From the NCBI RefSeq assembly GCF_009768885.1, contig NZ_WSQA01000001.1, positions 186,001-250,000 of the forward strand: 64,000 nt of DNA, read 5' to 3'. This stretch comes from Sphingobacterium humi. GTDB lineage: Bacteria; Bacteroidota; Bacteroidia; Sphingobacteriales; Sphingobacteriaceae. Both the position numbers and the translations under genes were made by a program. The notes under the pieces are model-generated. The model did no database searches, was not told where the DNA came from, and was given only the letters and a program-made list of their open reading frames with translations. This document shows, one piece after another, positions 35,967-45,445 of this stretch. The stretch's first letter is position 1; every line of letters begins with the position of its first letter.

Positions 35967-37724
35967 ATGCATATGCAGCAAGCAAAAAAACGAAAAACAG
36001 GCATTTCCAGACTGCTGGAGATAGCGAACAGAAAGAAAGTCATGGTAATTATCTCCGGTATCTCCGTTACGATACATGCCGTACTCAGCTTAGTGCCCTA
36101 CCTCATGGTCTATTATATTATCCAGGAACTCAGTAAACCAAGCATCAATTACCAACAGGCAGAAACTTACCTGCTATACGCAGTTTATGCAGCTATTATC
36201 AGCATGATCTTTTATTTTCTATCCGGCATACTATCGCACATCGCAGCCTTCGACATCCTCGCTGAGCTACGGAAATTTATCGCAAAAAAGGTAGGCTTGC
36301 TCCCCATGGGCTACCTAAGCAATAAGAATTCAGGAGCCCTTCAAAAACTACTTGCGGAGGATGTGGAGCGTATCGAACACTTTATCGCGCATCAAATCCC
36401 AGACTTTATCAAAGGCATCGCCCTGCCGTTGATTACCATCAGCTTGCTCTTCGCTGCCGACTGGCGACTAGCTGCCATCAGTTTTGTCCCCTTTGCCTTG
36501 CTGCTCCTGCTCATCCCACAGATGTACAGTGGCAAGCGAAATGAACAGATCAAGAACTATCACCAATCCTTAGAGAACATGAATGCCGGCATTGTGGAAT
36601 ACATCCGGGCTATTCCGGTGATGAAGGTATTCGGACAATCTGCGGAGACCTTCGAAAAATTTGGCGTAGCGGTCTATCGATTCCAAACCTTTGTGAATCA
36701 ATGGGTCAAAACTTCCTCCCCCATATATGCGGTTTTTATGAGCTTTATCAACAATGCCACCTTGCCCGTCCTGGCCTTAGGCCTGCTCTTGTATTTCCAA
36801 GGCGGCTTAAGTCTGCCCACCCTCTTTATTTTCCTTCTTTTGGGCACCGGCTATATCAAACCCATGCTTGTTTTATCTAACATGAGCATGCAGATATCCC
36901 TTATCAATCGAGGAGTAAGTCAGATTGACGATCTTCTCGCCATAGCGCCTTTGAAAGAAAGTAAAACCTGGCAAGAACCCAGCAACCACGGCATCTCCTT
37001 TATCGATGTTTCCTTCGCCTACACAGAAAACAACCCCGTCTTGCGCCAGGTAAACTTCGATGTGAAACCCAACAGTATCACCGCTATTGTAGGTCCTTCC
37101 GGGGCAGGAAAAAGCACCATTGCGCAACTCCTCTCCCGCTTTTGGGACTGCAGTATGGGCAATATCTACATCGGCGGCATCGACATCCGAAGCTATCCCA
37201 CCGAACAGTTGATGCAAATGGTATCCTATGTCTTTCAAGATAGCTTTATGTTCCAGCAATCCCTATATGATAACATTGCCATGGGTATGGATAAAACCCA
37301 GGAAGAGGTAGAAGATGCAGCCAAAGCGGCTCAGATTCACGATTTTATTGTAAGTCTACCTGATGGCTACCAAACGCTATTCGGACAATCAGGCATCCAC
37401 CTCAGTGGCGGCGAGCAGCAGCGGTTCCAATTGGCGCGCGCCATTCTAAAAGATGCGCCTATCTTGATTCTGGATGAAGCAACAGCCTTTGCCGACCCTG
37501 AAAATGAAGCCAAGATACAGGAAGCCTTCAGCCGATTGATTCAGAATAAAACCGTACTCATCATTGCGCATCGGCTTAGCACCATTACCGATGTTGATCA
37601 AATCCTGGTATTTGACCGAGGAGCTCTCTCCGCACAAGGCACCCATACAGCGCTCCTGCTCCAAAGTAAACTCTACCAGCGTATGTGGAATGCGCATACC
37701 AGAGCCAAAGAATTTATCCTCTAA
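35967..37724 (+). CDS. ABC transporter, fused permease-ATPase (YbtP/IrtA-like)
   Basis: 585 residues (an ATG two codons in is equally good). Six membrane helices in the first 310 residues, then the ATPase: Walker A GPSGAGKST, signature LSGGEQQRFQ, Walker B ILILDEATAFADPENE. The AFADPENE form after the Walker B motif is frequent in siderophore-associated half-transporters of the YbtP/IrtA type. It is followed after 22 bases by a second half-transporter, so the two probably form a heterodimer. Direction of transport, import or export, cannot be told here. Confidence 0.88.
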   Translation: MHMQQAKKRKTGISRLLEIANRKKVMVIISGISVTIHAVLSLVPYLMVYYIIQELSKPSINYQQAETYLLYAVYAAIISMIFYFLSGILSHIAAFDILAELRKFIAKKVGLLPMGYLSNKNSGALQKLLAEDVERIEHFIAHQIPDFIKGIALPLITISLLFAADWRLAAISFVPFALLLLLIPQMYSGKRNEQIKNYHQSLENMNAGIVEYIRAIPVMKVFGQSAETFEKFGVAVYRFQTFVNQWVKTSSPIYAVFMSFINNATLPVLALGLLLYFQGGLSLPTLFIFLLLGTGYIKPMLVLSNMSMQISLINRGVSQIDDLLAIAPLKESKTWQEPSNHGISFIDVSFAYTENNPVLRQVNFDVKPNSITAIVGPSGAGKSTIAQLLSRFWDCSMGNIYIGGIDIRSYPTEQLMQMVSYVFQDSFMFQQSLYDNIAMGMDKTQEEVEDAAKAAQIHDFIVSLPDGYQTLFGQSGIHLSGGEQQRFQLARAILKDAPILILDEATAFADPENEAKIQEAFSRLIQNKTVLIIAHRLSTITDVDQILVFDRGALSAQGTHTALLLQSKLYQRMWNAHTRAKEFIL

Positions 37725-37746
37725 AACCATCCAATAGCCGTATCAC

Positions 37747-39474
37747 ATGATTCAGAATTTAAAAGAAGTAACCTCCCTCAATCCCAAAGCCACAAAGAAA
37801 GTTATCTTGTGGGAAATAGCCCATAGCGTCCTGATCGCCTGTCCTTCGGGCATCCTCTTAATCATCATTTGGGAACTCTTTGCACCCCAACCCAATATAC
37901 AGAAAATAGGAATGGTGGTAGGCTTCATGTTGCTTATGCTGCTTTTGCAGCTCTTCATTGCTTTGCGTAGCCTAATCCTCAATAATGAACTCGTATACGA
38001 CCTCTCCAGCAAGCTTCGCATTAAGCTGGGCAATAGAATCCAACGTTTTTCCCTGGGCTTTTTTAAAAAGAAAGATCCCGGAGAAATAGCCTCCATTGTA
38101 CTGCAAGATGTGTCCAACTTCGAAGGAATATTTGGTCATAGCTTTGGCAATTTAACCACCGCCATCTTTGGAACGGTCGCCCTCTCGGGCTTCCTTTTTA
38201 TTTACGATTGGCGCCTGACCCTATGTCTGCTCGCTGTGCTCCCTTTAATCTACCCCTTCCTGCAGGCCGCCAATTATGTCGTCCGAAAATTTGGCAAGAA
38301 AAAGATTGAAGCCAGAAACCAGGTCGGTGCTTTATTTTTAGAATATCTACAGGGCATCCGTCACCTCAAGTCCTATGGACTTACAGGTGCTAAACACGAA
38401 AGACTAGAACGCGCCTTCCAGGATTTACGAAAGAAAAGCATCCAACTGGAAGCCCTCCCCGGCCCCATGATCTTAATGAGTGCCATCCTCTTTGAAATCG
38501 GATTCCTGGCCATGCTCGCCTTAGGATTATATTATTTACAGGGGCAAACCATCAGTATTCCTGTCCTCATCACCTTTCTTATTTTAGGATACAACCTGTA
38601 TGGCCCGCTAAAAATCGTGATGGTCGATTATTTAGTCTTGCGCTTTATGAACGAAAGTCTCGACCGGGTACTGGCCATCTTGAAGGAGCCAACCATGGAA
38701 ACAACAGAGAACGAAATACCCCGAAATTACAGCATTCAATTCGACCAAGTTAGTTTTGGTTATTTAGATACCCTCAATCTCAAAGACATCAACTTCAGCA
38801 TCCCCGAGCGCAGCATGTGCGCCTTGGTGGGGCATTCAGGATCCGGAAAAACAACCCTAGCCTCCCTGCTCGCCCGCTTTTGGGATGTGCAAACCGGAAG
38901 TATAAAGATTGGAAATGTTGATATCCGACAGATCAATCAAGATAAATTCTACAGCTTCATCAGCGAGGTATTTCAAGAGGTTTACCTCTTTGATGATAGC
39001 ATCTACAATAACATTAAAATCGGAAGACCCGGAGCCAGCAAGGAAGAAATTATTGCGGCAGCGGAAAAGGCCCAAGTATTGGATTTTCTATGGGATTTGC
39101 CTGAAGGGATAGACAGCTTGGTCGGGGAAGGCGGAAGCAAACTCTCCGGCGGACAGAAACAACGCATCAGCATTGCGCGCGCCCTGTTAAAAGATGCACC
39201 TATTGTCATTCTAGATGAAGCAACCGCCAGTTTAGATCCCGAGAATGAAATCTACATCCAACAGGCCATTCAAGAATTGGTTAAGTCGAAAACAGTACTC
39301 GTCATTGCCCATAAGCTATCGACCATCCAACAAGCCGATCAAATCATCGTCCTCGACAAGGGTATGATTGCCGAAAAAGGAAAGCATACGGAATTGCTTC
39401 AGCAGCAAGGAATCTACAGCAATATGTGGCATATTCAACAACAAACAGGAGGTTGGAAAATGGCTAAAACATAA
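37747..39474 (+). CDS. ABC transporter, fused permease-ATPase (YbtQ/IrtB-like)
   Basis: 575 residues with six membrane helices and an ATPase with Walker A GHSGSGKTT, signature LSGGQKQRIS and Walker B IVILDEATASLDPENE. Partner of the preceding half-transporter; same operon, 22-base spacing. All catalytic motifs in both subunits appear intact. No siderophore synthesis gene is within the window. Confidence 0.88.
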   Translation: MIQNLKEVTSLNPKATKKVILWEIAHSVLIACPSGILLIIIWELFAPQPNIQKIGMVVGFMLLMLLLQLFIALRSLILNNELVYDLSSKLRIKLGNRIQRFSLGFFKKKDPGEIASIVLQDVSNFEGIFGHSFGNLTTAIFGTVALSGFLFIYDWRLTLCLLAVLPLIYPFLQAANYVVRKFGKKKIEARNQVGALFLEYLQGIRHLKSYGLTGAKHERLERAFQDLRKKSIQLEALPGPMILMSAILFEIGFLAMLALGLYYLQGQTISIPVLITFLILGYNLYGPLKIVMVDYLVLRFMNESLDRVLAILKEPTMETTENEIPRNYSIQFDQVSFGYLDTLNLKDINFSIPERSMCALVGHSGSGKTTLASLLARFWDVQTGSIKIGNVDIRQINQDKFYSFISEVFQEVYLFDDSIYNNIKIGRPGASKEEIIAAAEKAQVLDFLWDLPEGIDSLVGEGGSKLSGGQKQRISIARALLKDAPIVILDEATASLDPENEIYIQQAIQELVKSKTVLVIAHKLSTIQQADQIIVLDKGMIAEKGKHTELLQQQGIYSNMWHIQQQTGGWKMAKT

Positions 39475-39489
39475 TAAGTAAGAAAACAC

Positions 39490-39540
39490 GCCGTTAATTC
39501 TCTTATATTTAATAAAATATAATCACCTTAGATTAACGGC
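39490..39540. promoter_or_regulatory. Nested inverted repeat directly before the PAP2 gene
   Basis: Outer 9-bp arms GCCGTTAAT (39490-39498) and ATTAACGGC (39532-39540) enclose an inner pair TTATATTT/AAATATAA. It ends 5 bases before the PAP2 ATG, so it would cover the ribosome entry region if transcribed. It could end the ABC operon or gate translation. Confidence 0.5.
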
Positions 39541-39545
39541 TGTCT

Positions 39546-40337
39546 ATGAAAGCTATATCCATCTTGCTGCTCTTTATCTTGATGTTCAGTTTCCATGTGC
39601 ATGCAGCATCTCCCTTAGCCGGCGACAGCACGAAAAAGCGCATAAATAGCAGCGATAGCCTTGCGCAACAGCACCTTGCTCCGCAGCCCATTCCCTATCT
39701 CCACTTGATTGCTCCCGTCGTTTTTATCACCTATGGCATTGTTAGTTTAAATAATCCTGCCCTAAAGGAGCTAAACACTTCCACCCAATACGAAATCTAC
39801 GAGCACCAGCCAGACCATGTACAATGGGACAATTACACCCAATATGCACCGGCCCTGATGGTATACGGCTTAAATGCCTTCGGCGTGAAGGGGGAACATA
39901 ATCTACGAGATCGTAGTATAATCTATGCTAGCTCTCAACTGATTAGTGCTGCTTTGGTAACACCGCTAAAACACCTGATTCGGGAAGAGCGACCCGACGG
40001 TTCTAATAGCCTATCCTTTCCTTCAGGACATACTGCAACGGCCTTTTCCTCTGCGCAGTTTATGTTTCGGGAATATAAAGACCATAACTTCTGGCTTAGC
40101 ATATCCGGCTATTCATTTGCTCTATTCACTGGCGTATACCGCACCCTGAATGATCGGCATTGGGTCAATGATGTCGTAGCGGGCGCAGGCTTTGGGATAC
40201 TTTCCACGGAGTTAGCTTATTGGACTTATCCAAAATTAAACAGACTTTTGTTTACAAAACACCCCCACTCCTCCAACTTGTTGTTGCCTTATTATCACGA
40301 TAAAGCTGTAGGATTGAGCCTCGTTAGTCAGTTTTAG
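39546..40337 (+). CDS. PAP2-family phosphatase
   Basis: 263 residues with signal peptide and the three phosphatase motifs: KHLIREERPDGS (K-x6-RP), FPSGHTATAFSS (SGH), and YRTLNDRHWVNDVVAG (R-x5-H-x3-D). It is probably a membrane-associated lipid phosphatase, of undecaprenyl-pyrophosphate or phosphatidate type, facing the periplasm. Four to five hydrophobic segments are seen. The EamA gene follows after 7 bases. Confidence 0.9.
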   Translation: MKAISILLLFILMFSFHVHAASPLAGDSTKKRINSSDSLAQQHLAPQPIPYLHLIAPVVFITYGIVSLNNPALKELNTSTQYEIYEHQPDHVQWDNYTQYAPALMVYGLNAFGVKGEHNLRDRSIIYASSQLISAALVTPLKHLIREERPDGSNSLSFPSGHTATAFSSAQFMFREYKDHNFWLSISGYSFALFTGVYRTLNDRHWVNDVVAGAGFGILSTELAYWTYPKLNRLLFTKHPHSSNLLLPYYHDKAVGLSLVSQF

Positions 40338-40344
40338 AAATATT

Positions 40345-40761
40345 ATGTGGATCTTTTACGCCTTATTATCCGCCCTGTTTGCTGCATTAACAGCCATTTT
40401 CGCTAAGCTTGGTGTTGCACAAATTAACAGTAACCTGGCAACTGCCATTCGCACCATCGTCATCCTCTTATTAATCTGGACCATTGTGCTTGCCAAAGGT
40501 GAAGCTAAAGAGCTTGGACAAATCCCAAAGCAACAATGGCTCTTTTTAATCTTCTCGGGCATCGCAACAGGCTTATCCTGGCTATTTTATTTTAAAGCCC
40601 TGCAATTAGGGAAAGTTTCGCAAGTGGCAGCCATCGACAAGCTCAGCGTAGCCTTGGTAATCATCCTTTCGGTCATCTTTCTTAAAGAATCTTTAAGCTG
40701 GAAAACCGCCATCGGCGCCTCCCTGATTATTCTTGGCTCTTTGGTACTGGCCATCAAATAA
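40345..40761 (+). CDS. EamA-family small transporter (single domain)
   Basis: 138 residues with about five helices and the EamA pattern: FYALLSALFAALTAIFAKLG at the start, SGIATGLSWLFYFKALQLG and VAAIDKLSVALVIILSVIFL, ending with a LGSLVLAIK helix. Half the length of DMT-type proteins with two EamA repeats, so it likely works as a dimer. Substrate unknown. It follows the PAP2 gene by 7 bases. Confidence 0.85.
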   Translation: MWIFYALLSALFAALTAIFAKLGVAQINSNLATAIRTIVILLLIWTIVLAKGEAKELGQIPKQQWLFLIFSGIATGLSWLFYFKALQLGKVSQVAAIDKLSVALVIILSVIFLKESLSWKTAIGASLIILGSLVLAIK

Positions 40762-40776
40762 GCCAGCCCCAATATT

Positions 40777-41733
40777 TTATTTTTTACGAAGTGCTTGCTG
40801 CAAAGCCAGTATTTCCTCCTGCACTTGCTGGGCAGCTGCTTGTGCTTCTGCCAAGGGCAAGCCTTTCGCCATGCCCGGTCGCTTATGTCCGGTTTTGCTT
40901 AGCCAAGCATCCTTTAAGAAGCTTTGCTTTTTATAAACCAAGGCATACAGTGCATCCAGTTTCGGATACTTTTCCAGCATTTCACGCCAGGTGTCATAGG
41001 CCACAAAATCAGGATGAATCTGCAAGTATATTTCCTTAGCCATAAGCCAGTGCCCTTCTAGCCCCGGATGTATGCCATCGGTCGCCAAACGGAAGTCGGA
41101 ATCTTGTTGAATTTGCCGTTCCAAATAGGCTTTCATCGGAAAATGTAAATCAACCAATGTCCACTCTTCTTGCGCAGCATAGGCTTTTAACCAAGTCGCA
41201 TACCGATCTAAGACAAGATTATAACCCTTCAAGCGAGTTTTCAGATCATCGTGCACTGGCGGAGTCAACCAAACCACGCGTTCCACGCCGGCCTCCTTCA
41301 GCTTCGCCGCCAGCTTCTTTATCCCTTCTTGGTAAGCAGCAAAGCGCTGCTCCTCAAAGGGCTTGTAAATGCCATCGTTCATACCATAGCATACAAAGAC
41401 CAAGCTAGGTTTCACCTGTTGCAAAACCCGATCTAAACGCTCGAATAAATCAGGCCGCGGAAATTTCCCGTCCGCATGCCCCGGCTCCGTCAAGCCTGAA
41501 ACAGTTTCACTAGGAAGCCCGAGGTTCAGGTATTCAGCACGCGATTCTGCACCTTGATACACATGCAGGCTTTCCAACATCGCTACATACATCCCCGCAT
41601 AGGTAATGCTATTCCCCAAAAATAAAACGTTTCTTTTTTCAGGGGTCTGCAGAACAGCCGGATGTCCGGTATGCTGCGCCCGCAGTAGTAAACAGGATAG
41701 CAGGCAGGTGATAAACAAGACGATGGGTTTCAT
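40777..41733 (-). CDS. Secreted SGNH/GDSL hydrolase
   Basis: 318 residues with signal peptide (VLFITCLLSCLLLRA). Block I LFLGNSITYAG with the nucleophile Ser, block III CYGMNDG, and block V TDGIHPGLEGH with Asp and His. This is the SGNH esterase fold; likely substrates are acyl groups on polysaccharides, but nothing in the context fixes that. It is divergent from the Tudor-like protein gene and converges with the EamA gene. Confidence 0.88.
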   Translation of the reverse strand: MKPIVLFITCLLSCLLLRAQHTGHPAVLQTPEKRNVLFLGNSITYAGMYVAMLESLHVYQGAESRAEYLNLGLPSETVSGLTEPGHADGKFPRPDLFERLDRVLQQVKPSLVFVCYGMNDGIYKPFEEQRFAAYQEGIKKLAAKLKEAGVERVVWLTPPVHDDLKTRLKGYNLVLDRYATWLKAYAAQEEWTLVDLHFPMKAYLERQIQQDSDFRLATDGIHPGLEGHWLMAKEIYLQIHPDFVAYDTWREMLEKYPKLDALYALVYKKQSFLKDAWLSKTGHKRPGMAKGLPLAEAQAAAQQVQEEILALQQALRKK

Positions 41734-41834
41734 AGCAAAGCAAGGTTTCGGTGAACAATTCGCATTAAGGTAAGCATTCCTCTATTTTAATTCAAACGTC
41801 GCGACATAATTTATCCCTCCATTGGGGTATTTTT

Positions 41835-41853
41835 TATATTGAATTTCAATATA
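41835..41853. promoter_or_regulatory. 19-bp perfect palindrome in a divergent control region
   Basis: TATATTGAATTTCAATATA is symmetric around a central T. It lies between the SGNH hydrolase and the Tudor-like gene, about 57 bases before the latter. A candidate operator. Confidence 0.4.
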
Positions 41854-41909
41854 TCTAAAATCTTAACTACATTCACTTATTTTATTATAAACCATTATAA
41901 ATCAAACCT

Positions 41910-42632
41910 ATGAAAGCAAAACTATTAACCTGGCTGTGGCTATGGGCTGCAGTTTCGTTGTATGGGCAAACTGGAGCAATAAACCTACCAAATGCTATCC
42001 TCGGAACCTGGGATGTCTGGATTCCGGGTGCTATTACCTACGAAGCCAAAGGGGCCGAAGTATATCAACGGTATCAACCCGGATCGGCTATGAGCCAGTT
42101 ACAAATCGACAAAGATGGCACCTACCGCTGGGGGAAATACAGCCATAAAATTGAAGAGGTTCGCCCCTGGTATGAGGAGGAGGGAAAACGCTACTTCCGC
42201 ATTCTGGACCTCCGCAAAAACAGTTACGATTTTTGGTATAAGGAAAGTGCGGACGCGCTGATCATCCTCTTTGGGGAAGTGGGAGGTCATGCTGCCACAG
42301 GAACCCGAATAGGAAACGGAAAGACGACAGCCGCAGAAAAGCTGCCGACGCAGGAAACCATTGCTGTAGCGCCCGCAAAACCCGGCTATCCTACTGCAGT
42401 GAAGACGCAGCCGCAAGCCGACAAGCCGACAAGCGAGAAGCAGCCTACAAAAAACGGAAAAAGCAAACAAGCCGCCTTCAAGCTGAAAGAAAATGTGGAA
42501 GTGCTTTGGTCAGGTGCATGGTATAAAGCGCAAATTATAGAAATCAATGCCCCTAAATACAAGGTAACTTACACCGGTTGGGGATCCTTGTATGATGAAT
42601 GGGTGACAGCCGACCGCATTAAAAAACGCTAA
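41910..42632 (+). CDS. Exported protein with a C-terminal Tudor/Agenet-like domain
   Basis: 240 residues. Signal peptide (LLTWLWLWAAVSLYG), an N-terminal beta-type domain (ILGTWDVWIPGA, GTYRWGKYSH, YFRILDLRKNSYDF), a Lys/Pro/Gln-rich linker (about 130-190), and a C-terminal 45-residue domain with VEVLWSGAWYKAQIIEI, YKVTYTGWGSLYDEWV. The last part has the five-strand pattern (V-x-W-x-G-x-W-Y-x-A, then YDEWV) of chromo/Tudor-knot or Agenet domains, best known in chromatin proteins. Here it is exported and fused to an unknown domain. A terminator follows directly. Confidence 0.65.
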   Translation: MKAKLLTWLWLWAAVSLYGQTGAINLPNAILGTWDVWIPGAITYEAKGAEVYQRYQPGSAMSQLQIDKDGTYRWGKYSHKIEEVRPWYEEEGKRYFRILDLRKNSYDFWYKESADALIILFGEVGGHAATGTRIGNGKTTAAEKLPTQETIAVAPAKPGYPTAVKTQPQADKPTSEKQPTKNGKSKQAAFKLKENVEVLWSGAWYKAQIIEINAPKYKVTYTGWGSLYDEWVTADRIKKR

Positions 42633-42637
42633 ATAGT

Positions 42638-42675
42638 AAAAAGGGCCATTTCGCAAAACAAAATGGCCCTTTTTT
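42638..42675. terminator. Bidirectional rho-independent terminator
   Basis: Arms AAAAAGGGCCATTT and AAATGGCCCTTTTT with a 9-base loop, followed by T on the plus strand and preceded by A, so it works for both converging genes. Confidence 0.8.
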
Positions 42676-42711
42676 ATAGGTACTATCGGCAATCAGCCGA
42701 ATAAGGAGTTC

Positions 42712-44211
42712 TTAGATAAAATTCATCCAATCCGATTGATCTTCGTATTGAACGATCGGATTTGCATGATTTTTCGAGGCATACTGCCCTGCAAACATAA
42801 TCAGATCCATCTGCATATGCTGACGGGTTAGTTCCACCAAGTCGGCGTTAAATCCTTCCATTTCCAATACAAATTGGAAACAGATCATCCGTGCAAACAT
42901 TCTTCCCAAGGTCACTAAATCGCGCTGCGCTACGCCCGTTTCGACATTAAAGTCAACCTGAGCCGCAAAATAAGGAACGCTTAGGTTGGTGCGGTTGTAT
43001 TGCTTTAAGAAAGCCAATAAATTCGTTTCTTTTGCTTTACGCATCAACTTCAACACGCCCTCCGCAATTTGCGCATACAGCATTTCGTTCGACCCTTCAA
43101 AAATCTGGAACGGACGGCTATCAATAACTGCACGACCTGCTAAATGATCTAAGCGATAGCCATTAGCACCCGCTAATTGCAAGCTAATCTGTGCAGATTC
43201 CTGCATTAAATCGGTTACTAATGCTTTTAATGAATTGGCCTCAATGCTCATCGTTGCTAAGTCATGCTCAATACCACTGGTCTGCACACTAAAAGCACAC
43301 ATGCCGGAACATAAGGTAAAGGCCGCTTGAATACGTGCTAATTGGTATTTTACCGAGTCAACATTCAATAAAGGCGCGCCACCAACCATGCGTTGCTGGC
43401 AGTGTTGCAAAGACTCGTCCATCAGGCGCTTAATAAAACCTAAGCCCATGCCTGGGAATTGCAAACGGCTACGGTGCAACATATCCAGCATCAATTTAAT
43501 GCCGGTACTCTCCGGTTGCAATTTCTGCTCTTCCGGAACCTGCACGTCAATCTTATTGATACCATATGGAATGGCAAATAAGCCAAAGTTATTATAACGT
43601 TCTACCATCGGAATATGCTGATCCGGATGGCTATTCTCGGTTACAAAGAAATCGATATCACGAGAAAGTTCACCAGTAGGAGTCTGTTTACGGGCTGTAA
43701 CCAACCAGAAGTCGGCAGCACCACTTAAGCCCTGCCAGTGTTTTTCACCTTGAATCGCATAACCATGCTCCGTTTGTTGGTAATTGGTTTTCATATTCAG
43801 GGCATCCGATCCGTAGGCCTTTTCCGTAATCATCAAGCCTCCCATGGCATTTTGCTCTAAAAATTGCTTGAAAATACGCTCCTGCACTGGGAAGTTGCCA
43901 TACTTAGCCAATGGCTCTAAGAATAGAGCGATGTTGATGCCGAACATCAGCGATAAAGCCAATGATTCGTAGGAAGCCGCAGAAAGAACACCTAGGCATT
44001 CTTTCACCTGAACCCCACGGCCGCCGTGCAATTTTGGAATAGCAACAGCTAAAGGTTTTTTATCCATAATCTTGGCCAAGAAATCTGCAGGCAGGTCTCT
44101 TTGCAAGCTTAGGGCATTAAAGTCATATTCCTCCCGAAACAGGTGTTTCAGGTGTTGTCTGAAGGAAGTGATATACGTATTGTAGTCTACTTGGTCTAAA
44201 ACGTTATGCAT
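42712..44211 (-). CDS. Acyl-CoA dehydrogenase-family flavoprotein
   Basis: 499 residues with acyl-CoA dehydrogenase features: helical N-terminal domain, LMITEKAYGSDALNMKT and GEKHWQGLSGAADFWLVTARK in the middle beta domain, LMLDMLHRSRLQFPGMGLGF, and C-terminal DSRPFQIFEGSNEML. A catalytic Glu is compatible with the final segment. The N-terminus is shorter than in some relatives and the C-terminus longer, as in Bacteroidota acyl-CoA dehydrogenases of about 500 residues. It starts 198 bases from the end of the AraC gene. Confidence 0.85.
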   Translation of the reverse strand: MHNVLDQVDYNTYITSFRQHLKHLFREEYDFNALSLQRDLPADFLAKIMDKKPLAVAIPKLHGGRGVQVKECLGVLSAASYESLALSLMFGINIALFLEPLAKYGNFPVQERIFKQFLEQNAMGGLMITEKAYGSDALNMKTNYQQTEHGYAIQGEKHWQGLSGAADFWLVTARKQTPTGELSRDIDFFVTENSHPDQHIPMVERYNNFGLFAIPYGINKIDVQVPEEQKLQPESTGIKLMLDMLHRSRLQFPGMGLGFIKRLMDESLQHCQQRMVGGAPLLNVDSVKYQLARIQAAFTLCSGMCAFSVQTSGIEHDLATMSIEANSLKALVTDLMQESAQISLQLAGANGYRLDHLAGRAVIDSRPFQIFEGSNEMLYAQIAEGVLKLMRKAKETNLLAFLKQYNRTNLSVPYFAAQVDFNVETGVAQRDLVTLGRMFARMICFQFVLEMEGFNADLVELTRQHMQMDLIMFAGQYASKNHANPIVQYEDQSDWMNFI

Positions 44212-44408
44212 GTTTTTATTATTTTTCTGTTAAACATCAGGTACAATCTTTTTGCTGCAATCAGGCTTTCTCCGAAATATAAGGGCTTAGCATGGCAACA
44301 AAAAACATCATGCTGGATACGAAAGTAAAATTAGGAACTTATGGAAACACATGCTATGTAAAATCTGACAATAAATAGGACAAATCGTGCATATTTAAAA
44401 TACAGCTT

Positions 44409-45278
44409 TTATTTTCCTGCTTTTCGATAGGCCAAAGGGCTTAAGCCTACTATTTTTTTAAAGATACGCGAAAAATAAGAAGGATCCTCAAAATCAAGCT
44501 CATAAGCGATACTTGAAACGGTCTTGTTGGTTTCTAATAGCAGCAGTTGGCTATGGATAATCGCCACCTCCATCAAAAGTTGCTTTGAGGACTTCTTGTA
44601 CACGGTAGACACACATCGATTGAGGTAATTCACCGAAACAGCCAGCTTATCGGCATAAAATTGAAGGCTTTTTTCCTGGTTCACATGCAGGTGCACCAAC
44701 TGCTTAAAAGCGATAGCAATTTCCTGTCGGCGGGGCAAAGATTTATTGGCATCAGAAAGTTTAATAATTTTTAAAATGGCTGTCTTAAAAATACTCTCAT
44801 AATATTCGGTATAAGGATTTTCAGAATAGATTTCTTTATATAATAAATCCAATAGGGTATTTAGGTCGTTAGAATCTTTCCTCTTCAGATTTAACAGGGG
44901 CGATATGGTAAAGATATTCAAGATTTCTTGTTCCCGGAAAATGGAGGTCATGGCTTGCTCCTTAATCAGGATACAATAGCCCTGTGCCGATTTATCCACG
45001 GAATCAATGGCAGAAATAGTACCATAATGGCTAATCATCACAGCAGGTGCTTCCACCATATAGGTGGTGGATTCGAGCTGATGCCGGAAATGACCATCGG
45101 TAATATGAATCAAGAGGTTATAGCCAAAGAAAATCGGCGGAATGGGCGTTTTCAGGTAAGGAGCAATATCCCGCAAGGAGAAAATTTTAATAGGCGTATG
45201 GATATAGGTCAGGTGCTTTAAGCCCCGATCCATAAATTTGGCCACGAATTCATCCGCGTCTATTTTATTCTTATCCAT
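44409..45278 (-). CDS. AraC-family transcriptional regulator
   Basis: 289 residues from the ATG at 45278; the frame continues upstream but the next start adds 20 residues of doubtful value. The N-terminal part is a cupin-like sensor (GHFRHQLESTTYMVEAPAVMIS). The C-terminal region has the two helix-turn-helix units (LQFYADKLAVSVNYLNRCVS and VSSIAYELDFEDPSYFSRIF). It faces the candidate RiPP operon across 290 bases and lies downstream of no obvious partner. Control of the RiPP-like operon or of the acyl-CoA dehydrogenase gene are both possible. Confidence 0.85.
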   Translation of the reverse strand: MDKNKIDADEFVAKFMDRGLKHLTYIHTPIKIFSLRDIAPYLKTPIPPIFFGYNLLIHITDGHFRHQLESTTYMVEAPAVMISHYGTISAIDSVDKSAQGYCILIKEQAMTSIFREQEILNIFTISPLLNLKRKDSNDLNTLLDLLYKEIYSENPYTEYYESIFKTAILKIIKLSDANKSLPRRQEIAIAFKQLVHLHVNQEKSLQFYADKLAVSVNYLNRCVSTVYKKSSKQLLMEVAIIHSQLLLLETNKTVSSIAYELDFEDPSYFSRIFKKIVGLSPLAYRKAGK

Positions 45279-45421
45279 TGCTGTAATTACCACTTGTCTT
45301 ACAAACCTACTAAGAATTCCATCGAGGTTCAAACGCAAGGCCAGGAAATCGCTTCTTCATTTTTAAGCCCAGCCGCTTCACTCATTAAAACGCACTATCC
45401 AATCATTCAAAACCCAGCTTC

Positions 45422-45445
45422 AATAAGTGATATAATCCACTTATT
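45422..45445. promoter_or_regulatory. Inverted repeat in the control region of the RiPP-like operon
   Basis: Perfect 8-bp arms AATAAGTG and CACTTATT with an 8-base centre, about 122 bases before the precursor start and 143 bases from the AraC start. A candidate AraC or other regulator site. Confidence 0.4.

Noticed and set aside
36873..37259. Minus-strand frame inside the first ABC transporter
   Set aside because: The plus frame carries Walker and signature motifs; the opposite frame is a shadow.
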